Made by a program: the position numbers and the translations under genes
Assembly (NCBI GenBank): GCA_019916065.1
Contig: CM034244.1
Coordinates: 30,411,933-30,475,932 of the forward strand
Reading direction: 5' to 3'
From: Vitellaria paradoxa
Taxonomy: Eukaryota; Streptophyta; Magnoliopsida; Ericales; Sapotaceae
Length of the DNA stretch: 64,000 bases
The notes under the pieces: generated by a model
Told to the model about the DNA's origin: nothing
Databases searched by the model: none
The model's input: only the letters and a program-made list of their open reading frames with translations
Shown: one piece after another, positions 23,417 through 33,097 of the stretch
How the letters are laid out: the number at the start of each line of letters is the position of its first letter
Position numbering within the stretch: the first letter of the stretch is position 1

Positions 23417-23617
23417 CTAATAACAAAATTCTTTAATTCTGTCTAAATAATATTTTTCTCTTTTTCTTAAGAAAAAATAACTTATAAATAATGATTCTAA
23501 AATTCTTGTTTGATGAATGTCAGTTTCAGACATTCTTTGTCTTGTAATAGATAAACGAGTTCTATACCAAGATAATTTTTGTTTATAATAATTCAATAAA
23601 ATCATAAGATGGAGCAA
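23417..23617 (-). CDS. Small open frame in the viral leader (66 codons)
   Basis: A 66-codon frame, beginning MLHLMILLNYYKQK, lies between the poly(A) signal and the primer site in what should be the RNA leader. Caulimovirid leaders often carry short upstream ORFs that affect ribosome movement. This one is longer than most and basic (many K/R/Y). I know no homologue, and it may be chance. Confidence 0.3.
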   Translation of the reverse strand: MLHLMILLNYYKQKLSWYRTRLSITRQRMSETDIHQTRILESLFISYFFLRKREKYYLDRIKEFCY

Positions 23618-23654
23618 AGTATAACTGATAAAAATACAGATGATGCAAATAAAA

Positions 23655-23660
23655 CTTTAT
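23655..23660 (-). terminator. Viral poly(A) signal
   Basis: AATAAA on the minus strand, about 195 nt downstream of the TATA box. As in other Caulimoviridae, a signal just after the transcription start would be bypassed once and used after a full circle, giving a terminally redundant RNA. Confidence 0.6.
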
Positions 23661-23854
23661 TAATAAACAATGTAAATACAACTTTGATACAAGAACTTAC
23701 TTGATACAAATGACTAGACTTGATACATCAGAGATAGCAGGATAAAGGATAGGAAGTTTTGAGGGAGGTGAAACAGAGAAATTTTGGTTTTCAGAAGGGT
23801 TCTGAAATTTTCTCCTAATTTCTCCGAATGCCCTCAATGTTTGCTCCCGTCTCC

Positions 23855-23862
23855 TTTTATAG
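23855..23862 (-). promoter_or_regulatory. Viral pregenomic RNA TATA box
   Basis: The minus strand reads CTCTATAAAAGGAGAC, a strong plant TATA context like that of caulimovirid full-length promoters. The start site would be ~30 nt downstream, near 23825. Confidence 0.75.
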
Positions 23863-23929
23863 AGAAGAAAATGAATCAGGCTACAGTTTTTCCCGTGATG
23901 GGTACTGATAAAGAGCCTGACTTCTTTTT

Positions 23930-24120
23930 ACAAAGATGACATAAAGTTTGGATAAATACATGAAGTTGACATAAAGCTGATGGCAATAATCTCCTTGGCA
24001 TGTGACTTGATGAATGATTGCAGGCGTGTCCGAAAAGTGACATAAAGTTTGATAGCAATAGTCTCTTTGGCAGGTGAGACTTGATGTTCTTTTGTCATAG
24101 CTTGATGAATGATTCCGGGC
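23930..24120 (-). repeat. Repeated blocks upstream of the viral TATA box
   Basis: Blocks recur two to three times: GACATAAAG (three copies), a 'GGCAATAATCTCCTTGGCA'/'agcaatagtctctttggca' block (two) and 'CTTGATGAATGATT' (two). They sit 70-260 bp upstream of the TATA box, where caulimovirid promoters carry enhancers. A regulatory role is inferred from position. Confidence 0.5.
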
Positions 24121-24145
24121 ATGTGATTCTGCAGTGGCTTGATAA

Positions 24146-24379
24146 TCAATTTTTTGCTTTTGCTTTTGTTTTCTTCTTTTCCTTGATTGGTGCTGATGGA
24201 GTAGGATTATGGATGGGAGGAAGGATACCATAGCAGTCGTCTTCATTATCATTGCCAAGATTGACTGAAGTGAAACTTTCTGCTGAATTGGAATCCTCAC
24301 TTGATTCTTGTTCTGATAAAGATTCTAATGCAGCTAGTAATTGTTGTTTTAATTCATTTTTTTGATGCTGTAGCTGCAA
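24146..24379 (-). pseudogene. Viral ORF2, C-terminal part (shifted frame)
   Basis: The open frame is Gln/Leu-rich at first (LQHQKNELKQQLLAALES, coiled-coil-like), then acidic with serines, and ends in a lysine-rich tail (KEKKKTKAKAK). It overlaps the preceding ORF2 segment by 26 bp in another frame, so a small indel probably separates them. An acidic stretch with a basic tail may be meant for nucleic-acid or coat binding, but this is inference only. Confidence 0.55.
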
Positions 24380-24743
24380 GTTTTGACATATTCTGGCTTT
24401 TTTGGAGAAGGAACTGAGGGTTTGTTGATGTTGTTAATACTGAATGTTGATGGAAATACTTGTCAATAGCCGCGGGAGTAACCCTGTCAATTTTAAATTG
24501 CTCCCACCATTTGACTTTAATTCTGCGGATGAGTGATGAAATAGTTGGTCCTTGATGAAAATATTCCCATTGGATGATCCAGGCAAGGGAAAATTGTTGG
24601 AAGAAATAGAATAGATGAGGGAATTGGTTCATAGGAAAATGAGATGGGATTTTAAATCTGTCTTGATAAATCTGGAGGCCTTGATGAGCTTGTTGGGGTA
24701 ATATCTCTGGTACTGGCCCAAACATGTTCCACCATTCGATGAA
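24354..24743 (-). pseudogene. Viral ORF2, middle part
   Basis: The same frame as the segment at 24744-25586 continues after an in-frame TAG (24746-24744). It is rich in aromatic residues (AWIIQWEYFHQ, KWWEQFK). It ends at a stop near 24354 beside the frame change. Confidence 0.6.
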
Positions 24744-25586
24744 CTATGCTGGAAGGTCTTGATGGAATTTGTTGTGGAAGTAAAACATCCAAGAATGTCT
24801 GAATGTTTTATTTTGATGATAAAAGGTGTGATACCAGGCTTTTTGATAATCCCAGTAATTATAGGTGGATGGAACAAAATGTTGAGAAAACTGGCGGAAT
24901 TGGTTTGGATGTCCTCCCCAGTCTTCAAAAGATAGGATTTTGATAATCTGACATGTTGAATAAGCAATTTGGGTTTGGTCAAATTTATCTGGATAATGTT
25001 TAAAAGATACTGATTCAGTGTCAATCAGTATAAATTCATAAAATTTTTGGGTTTTCATGGAATTTGAAGTTACAAAATGGTTGTTTGGAAGAAATACAGT
25101 TTGGAGAAGATCATGAATAGCTTGATAATTGGGTGGATTTGTAAATGGGTTTTCATATTCTTGAGGTAATCTGGTAATAATATAGGTTTGTGGTTTGGGA
25201 AAATATTGTGATTTTGATGATAGGGAAACTTGAGAAATTGGTGTGGGGTTTGCCGACACCACCACATTTTTTGATGAAGAGGCTATGGGCCCAAGAGCCA
25301 CCATAGATGATGAAGAGGGACGTGTAGCCACCTCTTTTGATGATCCAGTTGTGACTGTTTGAGCAAAGCTCTTATTAGCCACTTGGCTTAATACCTGTTG
25401 TTGTTGTCTTTCTTCTTCCATTAACTGGGTATACCAGTCAGTTGGAGATAATGGAAGGACCCTGGGAATGGTAGTTGGTAAGGGTGTGGTTTGACTAGAG
25501 GATGGTTTGATAGGTACCATGGCATATGATTCTTTTGATATTGGTTGTTGGGTTGATGAAGAGGGTCTAATAGGTTTAGGAGGCAT
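24744..25586 (-). pseudogene. Viral ORF2, N-terminal part, function unknown
   Basis: The likely start is ATG at 25586 (MPPKPIRPSS), which overlaps the original end of ORF1 (TAA at 25578-25576) by a few bases. The frame is also open upstream to an ATG at 25691, but that stretch lies over the RNase H end. The first ~110 residues are Ser/Thr/Pro/Gln-rich and probably disordered. The following ~170 are a globular, aromatic-rich domain (HPNQFRQFSQHF, YHTFYHQNKTFRHSW). An in-frame TAG at 24746-24744 ends it. Florendoviruses have an ORF2 of unknown function at this place; I recognise no domain. Confidence 0.65.
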
Positions 25587-25657
25587 GGTTTCCCTGCAAG
25601 AATTCACGGGTAAGGAAATCAGGGATGGAATTTGTTTCTCATTTGATGTATTCAATT
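25576..25657 (-). pseudogene. Viral ORF1, remnant of the extreme C-terminus in a shifted frame
   Basis: Beyond the early stop at 25658 the family-typical RNase H ending is still readable in another frame (for example IPDFLTRE). An indel in the 7-T run at about 25662-25668 is therefore the likely cause, and one further TGA is present. The original ORF1 stop would be TAA at 25578-25576. Confidence 0.6.
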
Positions 25658-26500
25658 TTATAATAAAAAAACTGATAAAATAGCTTGCCATCTTGCAAAA
25701 ATCTGTTTTGATGCAATGTTTTGAACATCTTTTTGTAAAACATGCTTGGCAGCCTTACAATCAATTCTGATTAAAAATTCTTGATTTAATAAATCACTTT
25801 GAAATTTTTGAATGCATAATACTATAGATAAAATTTCTTTTTTAATAGTGCTATAATTCTTCTGGGCATTAGTCCATGTTCCTGATGTAAACCGGACTAA
25901 TTGTTCTTGATGGTGACCAGGAAGACGTTGTTTTAGAATACCACCGTATCCTAAATCCGATGCATCAGTTTCTACAATTTTATAGGCTAGAGGGTTTGCT
26001 ATATGCAGACATGGCAAAGACTTAAGATGTTGCTTAAGTTGTTTGATAATTTGGGTATGCTGAGGGGACCATGGAGGAGGATTTTTCTTAAGCCTCTCTC
26101 TTAATGGAGCAGCAATGATACTAAGTTTTTGATAGTATTCTGAGATATCATTGAGGCTCCCTAAAAACCTCTGAAGTTGTTTTTTATCCTTAATTTCATT
26201 AGGAAATTTACTTGCAAATTCTAAGGCTCTTTCAATTGGAGTAATTGTTCCTTGATCAATGTAATGTCCAAGAAATCTTATCCTTGTTTGAAAGAGATTG
26301 ATTTTTGTTGGAGAAAGCACTAAACCATTCTTCTTTATAATATAAAGGAAAGTATTTAAATGCTTCCAATGGGATTGAATACTATTTGAGAAGATTAATA
26401 TGTCATCAATGTATACTATTGAGAAATCAGCGTATGGGTTAAAGATGTCATTCATGATTTTTTGAAATTCACTTGGAGCATTTTTTAATCCAAAAGGCAT
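25658..26500 (-). pseudogene. Viral ORF1: reverse transcriptase C-terminal half and RNase H
   Basis: From ATG 26500 (internal to the domain) the frame begins MPFGLKNAPSEFQ, has the polymerase motif YIDD at residues 30-33, and the connection region (FLGHYIDQG). RNase H follows, with acidic residues at about D179 (ETDAS), E222 and D247. It is in the same frame as the upstream ORF1 segment, from which it is separated only by a TGA at 26509-26507. The C-terminus is cut short by a frameshift. Confidence 0.9.
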
Positions 26501-26506
26501 TACATT

Positions 26507-29071
26507 TCATTCATATTGTCCAAAAGGGACAGTGAATGCTGTTTTATATTTATCTGATTCTGAGATCTGAATTTGCCAAAATCCAGATTTTAAATCAAAT
26601 TTTGAATATATTTTAGCATGTACAAGTCTTTGGAGGATGTCTTGCTTGTTAGGGATTGGATATCTTATCCACTGCAAAACATCATTCAAAGGCTTGTAAT
26701 TTATTACTAGCCGTGGAGTTCCTCTTTCTATTTCAGCATTTTTATTCACATAAAAAGCAGCACAACTCCAGGGAGATTTGGATGGTCTTATAAGTTTTTT
26801 ATCTAATAAATCTTGGATTTCTTTTTTACAATAATCCAAAAGTTCTTGATTCATTTGGACAGGTCTGGCTTTTGTCTTAATTTTTGATTCTTGAAAATCT
26901 TTGATATAAGGAAGAGTAACTATATGGCTTTTCCTATTCCAAAATGCATTTGGGATGGTGGAAGAAGCTTCTTTGATTATTTTATTTTTAAAATTTTCAA
27001 TTGCCAATTTCAGCTGGCTATCTTGAAGTTGAATTTTAATTTGTTGACATACCTTTTCTTGTTTTAGGAGCATTAAATGTTTTTCTTTTGATATGATTTT
27101 TGAGATATTATTTATTTGGGTTTTTTCTATAGCTATATCTTTTAGAATATTCAAATCTTTAATATTTGGAGGGTTAAGAAATTCAAATATAATTTCTTGG
27201 TCAAATATATTGGTAGAAATTCCTTTAGGAGATACAGTCATGGGTTGGATAAGACTTAAGAAAGGTGTTCCTAATATTACTTCTCTATTTAAATCTTTTA
27301 CTAAAATAAATGGAGTCTTTATACATATATTTTGATTACATACATGAGCTTTTGTTAATTTATATTTGACTTTTAATGGCATACCATTAGTAGATGATAG
27401 TCTTTCTTTTGTTGGTTCAAAATATTTTATGGGTACTAATCCTTCCTGTATACAGTTAAGGTCAGCACCAGAGTCAAAGAGTGCAGTAGTATTAATAGTA
27501 TATTCTTTATTAATTACAATTTTTAATTTTACATTCCATTTTTGATAAGATATCTGGGTTAATAGGAAAATATCATCTTTTTTATGTTCTTTACTATGGG
27601 TTAACATGGTTTCTTGGTCTGAGGTTGAGGCTATAGTATCCTGATGTTGATTTTTGAGAATTAATACCTGTCTTGTTAATTCTTGAATCTCTGATTTTGA
27701 TAGTCCTAATTCTTGTTTTAAAATTCTAATTTCTTTTTTGATCTCTTTTATTTCCAGTTTATTGTCTTCTATTGGAATTTTTTGTGATTTCTGAGATTGT
27801 TTAGCCTTTTTTAATATTGAATCTAGGTCATAACAGTTTTCTACAATCTTTTCTTTATTCTTCTTAGTTTGTTGAAGGTTTTCTTTTAGTTTTAATAAAT
27901 AATTTCTTTTTAATTGAGGGTCTTCTATATCTTCAATCATTTCCATAATTAATTCTTGTTCTTTGGTAATAACATTACAATGACAGTTTTGTTTGATAGT
28001 TTTACTACTAGATGAATCTTCAGATATTTCTGTATTAGATTCAGTTGATGATGTGATATTATCTATTTCAAAGTCATCTTGAGAGTTTGATTTTTCATAT
28101 TCTGATTCAGAATTATTTAACATTAATATTTCTAATTGTTTTTTGAGGTGTTCATCAATATCTAAAGAATTTATTTTACCTTTTAATGGGCAATTATTTT
28201 TATAATGTCCTATTTTTCCACATTTATAACATGTTGGGGGTATTTTCTGATTGTTAATAGGCTTTTTCGGTTTTTTCTTATGTTGGAATTGATTTGGTTT
28301 ATTTTTGTAGGGTTTTTTGTAAAAATTATCTTGACTAGGTTGTCTTTTCTTTTTATAATAGGGTATTGGTATTAATTTTTTGTGTTTTTTATGTTTTCTT
28401 GATGGAGGTAAGTTTTGTTTAGCTAATCCAAATTGTTCACAAAATGTACCTAACTCTTTATGTGATTGTGTTAATTCTCTTTGTAATCTTTGGTTTAATT
28501 GGAAATTAGTACAAATTTCAAATGCTATGTCTTTTATAGTATCTGATATATCTGGGAATGTTAAATGTTCATAAGGTATTATGCCTTCATTTTGTTCTCT
28601 TAACCTAGTTTTTACTTTTTCAGCGAATAATCTTGGTAATCCATCGATGAATTTTTCTTTCCAGAACGGGAGACGCTGGTCATCTCTCATTCCAAGTTTT
28701 GTTAAAAATGTTTCTTCATACCAGTGATAGTCTTGAAGTTTTGGACATTTTAAGTTTGTTAAGATTATGGACGATCTTTCTTCAATTTTTGATGTGTTTC
28801 TTATAAAATATTTAACAATAGAAAATATTAGGGTATTAACAGCATCTTCTATTATTGTTGAGTTATCATCTTCATCTTCAACTTTTATAGGTTCATTGAA
28901 TTCATCAGTTTTGATAGCATTTAATATATTATCTTTTTCTGATTCAGTAAGATATTTATCCCACCAAGTTTTGAGTCTTCCAGAAAATCCTGATATAAGA
29001 ATTTCTGCTACGGCTTTATCAGAACATTGTTTTTTCATTTTATAAGCACTTGCAACCATTGTCATTTCTTA
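26507..29071 (-). pseudogene. Viral ORF1: coat protein, CCHC knuckle, protease, reverse transcriptase N-terminal half
   Basis: The frame is open for 852 codons from 29065, downstream of an in-frame TAA at 29071-29069. Residues ~1-215 are coat-protein-like (SGFSGRLKTWWDKYL). A lysine-rich stretch leads to the CCHC knuckle CYKCGKIGHYKNNC (279-292). An acidic/Ser linker and a coiled coil (~430-475) follow. Next is the aspartic protease (FDSGAD near 530, ILGTPFL near 600), then reverse transcriptase (LVINYKPLND, FDLKSGFWQI). The segment ends at TGA 26509-26507 inside the polymerase domain. These proteins package and copy the viral genome. Confidence 0.92.
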
Positions 29072-29113
29072 TAATTTATTAATCTTTTGATATTCTGTTA
29101 ATCCATCTAAATT

Positions 29114-29527
29114 TCATTTATAGATTCCAGTACCTTTGAAAAATTGAGTTGGTTCAACTAATTCTTCATATTGTTGATCTGGGAAAGATGGTCTTGGATA
29201 ATAATTTTTTATTTGTTTTATATTATGTTTGTTATGGTTCCATCTGGCCATATTGATTGTTTGATCTTGAGGAGTAAAAGTTTCTAATATTTCTTCAACT
29301 TCTGTCTCAGATAATTGTGATAATGTGTGGATAGCTTTTATTGATGGAGATGGTGTTTCAGGAGCAACCATAAAAGTCAATGTGTTTTGTAGTTTTTTAA
29401 TCTTATTATCAATATCTTGTATTGGATCTTTATCTTTTAATTGAGTATTGATTTTCTTAGGAATTTCATGAGGAATAAATAAAGGTTTTTGATGTGAATT
29501 TTGACTTATTGCAGGTTCTGATTCTTG
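29114..29527 (-). pseudogene. Viral ORF1: junction of movement and coat regions
   Basis: The frame is open from the right viral end through the 168-bp repeat to a TGA at 29116-29114. It is in the same frame as the coat-protein segment to its left. The part after the repeat includes ETPSPSIKAIHTLSQLSE and an aromatic/basic stretch (YYPRPSFPDQQYEEL). The frame is also open at the segment's right end because the insertion starts within ORF1. Confidence 0.8.
29360..29527 (-). repeat. Viral terminal repeat, right copy
   Basis: Identical to 21262-21429. The right boundary is followed directly by AT-rich host sequence. Confidence 0.93.
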
Positions 29528-29556
29528 AATATATTAAAAAAATATAATATCCATAA

Positions 29557-29696
29557 AATAAAACACAACCATTGATTAGACATTTATACACGTGGCACAC
29601 GGATGGCCTCCGGGGGTGCTTGGGTGGACTTGGGTTAGGGGGTGTCGGTGTTGTGTTTTGGATTGTAAGGAAAAAGTTTTTGTATATTATATTTAA
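29557..29696. repeat. Flanking host repeat, right copy
   Basis: This is the direct-orientation partner of 21124-21262, about 89% identical. Unlike the left copy it continues into a longer repeat that ends at 30204. Confidence 0.85.
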
Positions 29697-30204
29697 ACAA
29701 ATATGTTTAAATTTGTTAAAAAATATATTTAAAAAATATAATATTTGTAATAAATAATAATAAAATTGTATACATTTATTAAACAAAATTAACTAAATTT
29801 TTTATTTTAAAAAATATATCTAAACTTTATTAAAAACTTAAATTTTAAATATACACTTTTATACTATTTGTGTCATTTATATAAAAAAAAATTTTAAATT
29901 TTGAATTTGAAATATTTTTAACTGTTGGATTTGCTTAATAAACATGATTATTTTTTTCTCTCGTTCTTCTTATATTTTTTTGAATAAATATTTTAAAAAT
30001 ATTTTAAAAAATGTGATAATATTTGTAATAAATAAAAATGTGATAAACACTATACGGATACATTAATCTCTTTTGATTTGTGATTTTTATTTTTATAATT
30101 TATTTTTACACTTTTCATGTAAATTTACTTCATAAATTTAAATTTGAACTATTTAGACTTTAAATTATATTTTTTTTGTGCCTTTAGGCACAAGCAATTA
30201 CTAG
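29697..30204 (+). mobile_element. Helitron-like 3' region with terminal hairpin and CTAG
   Basis: The sequence ends with a 7-bp stem hairpin (TTGTGCC-TTTA-GGCACAA, 30176-30193), 7 bases, and CTAG (30201-30204) followed by T. This is the structure of a Helitron 3' end. The body aligns with 2100-2927, which also ends in CTAGTATATA. No helicase gene is present, so it is non-autonomous. The 5' end was not identified; it may lie left of the viral insertion. Confidence 0.65.
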
Positions 30205-32080
30205 TATATAAATATAACATTATTGATTGCTATAAAATTGTTAAACAACACTAATAATCTATATTTATATATTTTAATTGTTGAACTATAAAAACTTTCT
30301 TATTTAGGTTAGGCGTGAATTCGAAAATTCACACTTTTGATTTCCGTTTTCGTTACATAATATCCATTTCATCCTGTTTCTGCGTCGCTATGACCGTTAC
30401 CGTTATGGTACCCATTACCATTTTTAAAAACCATGATATGATCACTATTATCTATAAAATCTTTCTCACTAAAATACTCTCTAAAATTCTAATTGACTAG
30501 AGTTTCAAAGAACCTTTGGTCGAGAATCCTCCCAACCTGTTTCTTCATTATCTTCTTTGATTTCAGAATTGTTGGAAAAGAAAACTGTAAACATGGTAAT
30601 TATGCATGGAGAATTTATTTTGTCCGTACATATCCATAATAGCAAAAATTAATATCAATACTAACTCCTCAACATTGAATAAATGTTTACTAGTCATTTA
30701 TATCAACCGAATCATCCAATAGTTTTACTATTTACATTACGTTATGTTAGATATTTATGAAATGAGGGTGGTTTGTGATGAAAAAGTTACAAAAAAAGGG
30801 GGCCAAAATTGACAGAATCGTAAGTAAATCACTGGTAAACTATCGAAAATTTGTTGACTATAGCACAGTTGTGGTTGTCCGACTGAAAGCACAAAAAGGA
30901 GTTGTTTTCAAAATTTTGAATTGAAACCAATAAATAACATACAAACATGATAGGATTCTCCAAACATGATAATCTAAAATTATTTTATAATTTTTACCAA
31001 GTTCATTACATACACAAGAATTATGAATATATTTAACAAAATTACTTAATTAAAGTATGAAATCTACCCTATATCGTGCAAAAAGAATAAATTAACACAT
31101 AAAAGTTCTACTTACTTCAAGTCCAAAGAAAATACGAAGAAAGTAATTTCACCGTTTAGAGTTCTAAACTTTGAACACACATCTTTTTTTCACGACTACG
31201 GTTACTCTGTATATGTGGTACTACAATGATCAGACGAACAAAATTTATATATTGTTTCTTTTCCTCTTCTTCTCCCTCTCTTCATTTTTTCTTTTTTTTT
31301 TCTTTTCTCTCTCCTCCCTGCCCCCTCGGGGGAACACTCCATTAGCCAAAAATGAATCAATAGGGTTAGAAGGACGAAGAAAAGGTAAGGAAAACGAACA
31401 AAAAATAAAAGCTAAAAAAGAAAAACAAAAGGGAAAATGAAATAAGGAAAAAAAAATCATGTATTATAGTCAAACCATCAAATCAAACCAAGCTAGCAAT
31501 TTTGATTTAGTTCAATTTTTTAAATTGATGGTTGGATTATAATTTGAGAATTTGAAAAATGAAATAGTTTGATTCGACTTGTATTTTGACAGGTTGGTTA
31601 ATCAAACTAAATCCATATTGTTAGATATAATATATATTACATAGTATTTTAAATATAAAGTTTTTTTTTTTAAATGGAAAAAATAAAAGAGAATTTCATT
31701 ATTTACTCCTATAAATTATTGTGGAAATGTCTTATTAACTATGGTTACTAGACTCAGTTATAGACACATGCCTTTTGCTTCACTAAAATGAAATTTAAGT
31801 TTAGCAATTTTGGTGTAGCTCTCTGTGCAGTAATTATCATTATTAAGTTTATAAAAAAATTAATTATTTATTATATATAAAACCGTTAAACTGAGAGCTA
31901 AATCAAAATTAATGATTGCGAACGATTTGATTAAAATTTCAAAATTTTTTAAACTAATAATTTACGATTTAATTAATTTATGCAGTGATACCAAATCCAA
32001 CTAAACCAAATTTTGTGCACCCGTAGCTATTACTGCATACAATTTTGCATGGCCTCTAAAGCACAAAGTTTATGCGACCA
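30205..32080. other. Intergenic, mostly unassigned
   Basis: A block at ~30325-30440 contains CGTTAC/GTTACC words and is a diverged inverted counterpart of 19670-19830. A C/T-rich tract lies at ~31250-31325 and an A-rich tract at 31370-31460. No gene is recognised. Confidence 0.45.
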
Positions 32081-32098
32081 AGTTATATTTGTGAAGTT

Positions 32099-32299
32099 TT
32101 TTTTTTTTTTGGTAAAGGGGGAAGTCACCCAGCGGTTTTACCCACTGAACTACAAACTCTCGGGAGAATTAGCGCAGTAACCTACCACCACGGCCCCCAC
32201 TTAAATTCTAGCTGCTCCAGCTGAGAATTGAACTTACGACCTGAGTACATCACCCAAGTCTTAACCTTGACTCCCGTTCCACTGGACTAATCAGGGATG
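32099..32299 (-). mobile_element. tRNA-derived SINE, copy 2
   Basis: On the minus strand there is a tRNA-like head (TGATTAGTCCAGTGG... with box B AGTTCAATTCTCAGC), a body shared with 13053-13276, and a terminal A run (the T run 32097-32110). An 18-bp target duplication with one mismatch flanks it: AGTTATATTTGTGAAGTT at 32081-32098 and AGTTATACTTGTGAAGTT at 32300-32317. This is strong evidence of LINE-driven retroposition. Confidence 0.88.
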
Positions 32300-32317
32300 A
32301 GTTATACTTGTGAAGTT

Positions 32318-33097
32318 AATGCATCTTCTTGATCTTAAATGTGAGAGTATATTTATTACCCCTAATAATGTCTGTTTGATGTTGAATTACGAATAGAACG
32401 TAAATGACATAGTCTTATAGAAATTATATTATATATCATTTTTGTTGTTGTTAAGTACAATAAGAATATCTTATTTGTTTAAGTACAAAAAAAATATCTT
32501 AATTGAGTAAATAAATATATATGCATATATATATATATATATAAGTATTTATTCATTTTCTTAATGCAAAAAAAAAATTAGAGCTTAAGACTTTTTCCTT
32601 TTCCTTAGAATTTTGTTTCTTTTCTCAAATGAGTGTTCATGTGTAACTAAATATTCCCTTTTGGAGTAAAAAGTTTTCTCCACGAGACTTTAGAAACTTT
32701 GATCACGGTGTCTGATTTACTGTGTGCTCGTATACCTTTTCATTTTTTTTTTTTAATGACTTAAAGACACTCGGATCCGTAAGTGCACATCTCGAAAAAT
32801 TTTTGAGGTCCTAAAGTTTATATAGTTAAAAGACTGGGTAAACTTTGAGAAAACGTGAAGGTTATGTTTGGTACATGAGAATGAAATAAAATTCTTTTTT
32901 TATTTTACCCTATTCTTATGTCTGCTATCAAAAAATTAAGTTGGAACCATATTAAGTGAGAAAATACATTCTACAATCTAAGCAATCAAATTAAATTTGA
33001 TTCAAAAATTGAAAAAAATAAAAATAAAAAATAAGTAACTATTTTGTAATAAAAAAAATTTCTTAATTACTCCCCTGAGTTGTAAAATAATCATTTT
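32318..33097. other. Intergenic, AT-rich
   Basis: An (AT)n tract at ~32521-32542 and A-rich runs. Nothing else is recognised. Confidence 0.5.

Larger units (their letters stand above)
21262..29527 (-). mobile_element. Endogenous pararetrovirus, near full length, permuted (florendovirus/petuvirus-like)
   Basis: An 8266-bp insertion reads on the minus strand. The first and last 168 bp are identical, so it represents a circular genome of 8098 bp plus a short overlap. Following the circle, the order is tRNA-Met primer site, ORF1 (30K-type movement protein, coat protein with CCHC knuckle, aspartic protease, reverse transcriptase, RNase H), ORF2, then an intergenic region with TATA box and poly(A) signal. 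The movement-protein and coat-protein parts lie in one frame once the permutation is allowed for. No integrase or LTR is present. This single-polyprotein plan with an overlapping ORF2 fits florendoviruses or petuviruses (Caulimoviridae); the exact genus needs a phylogeny. The copy is inactive as it stands, with several stops and frameshifts. Confidence 0.92.

Noticed and set aside
21262..29527. Ty3/gypsy retrotransposon
   Set aside because: There is no integrase and no LTR. A 30K movement protein is present, the end repeats lie in coding sequence, and the order of modules is caulimovirid.
21262..29527. Functional virus able to release from the genome
   Set aside because: Several stops and frameshifts interrupt both large ORFs in this copy.
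21124..29696. Simple target-site duplication of ~140 bp made at viral integration
   Set aside because: The flanks differ by ~11% while the viral end repeats are identical, so a simple duplication at integration does not fit; kept as an open question.
31171..31460. Open frames on both strands
   Set aside because: C/T- and A-rich low-complexity tract; no similarity.
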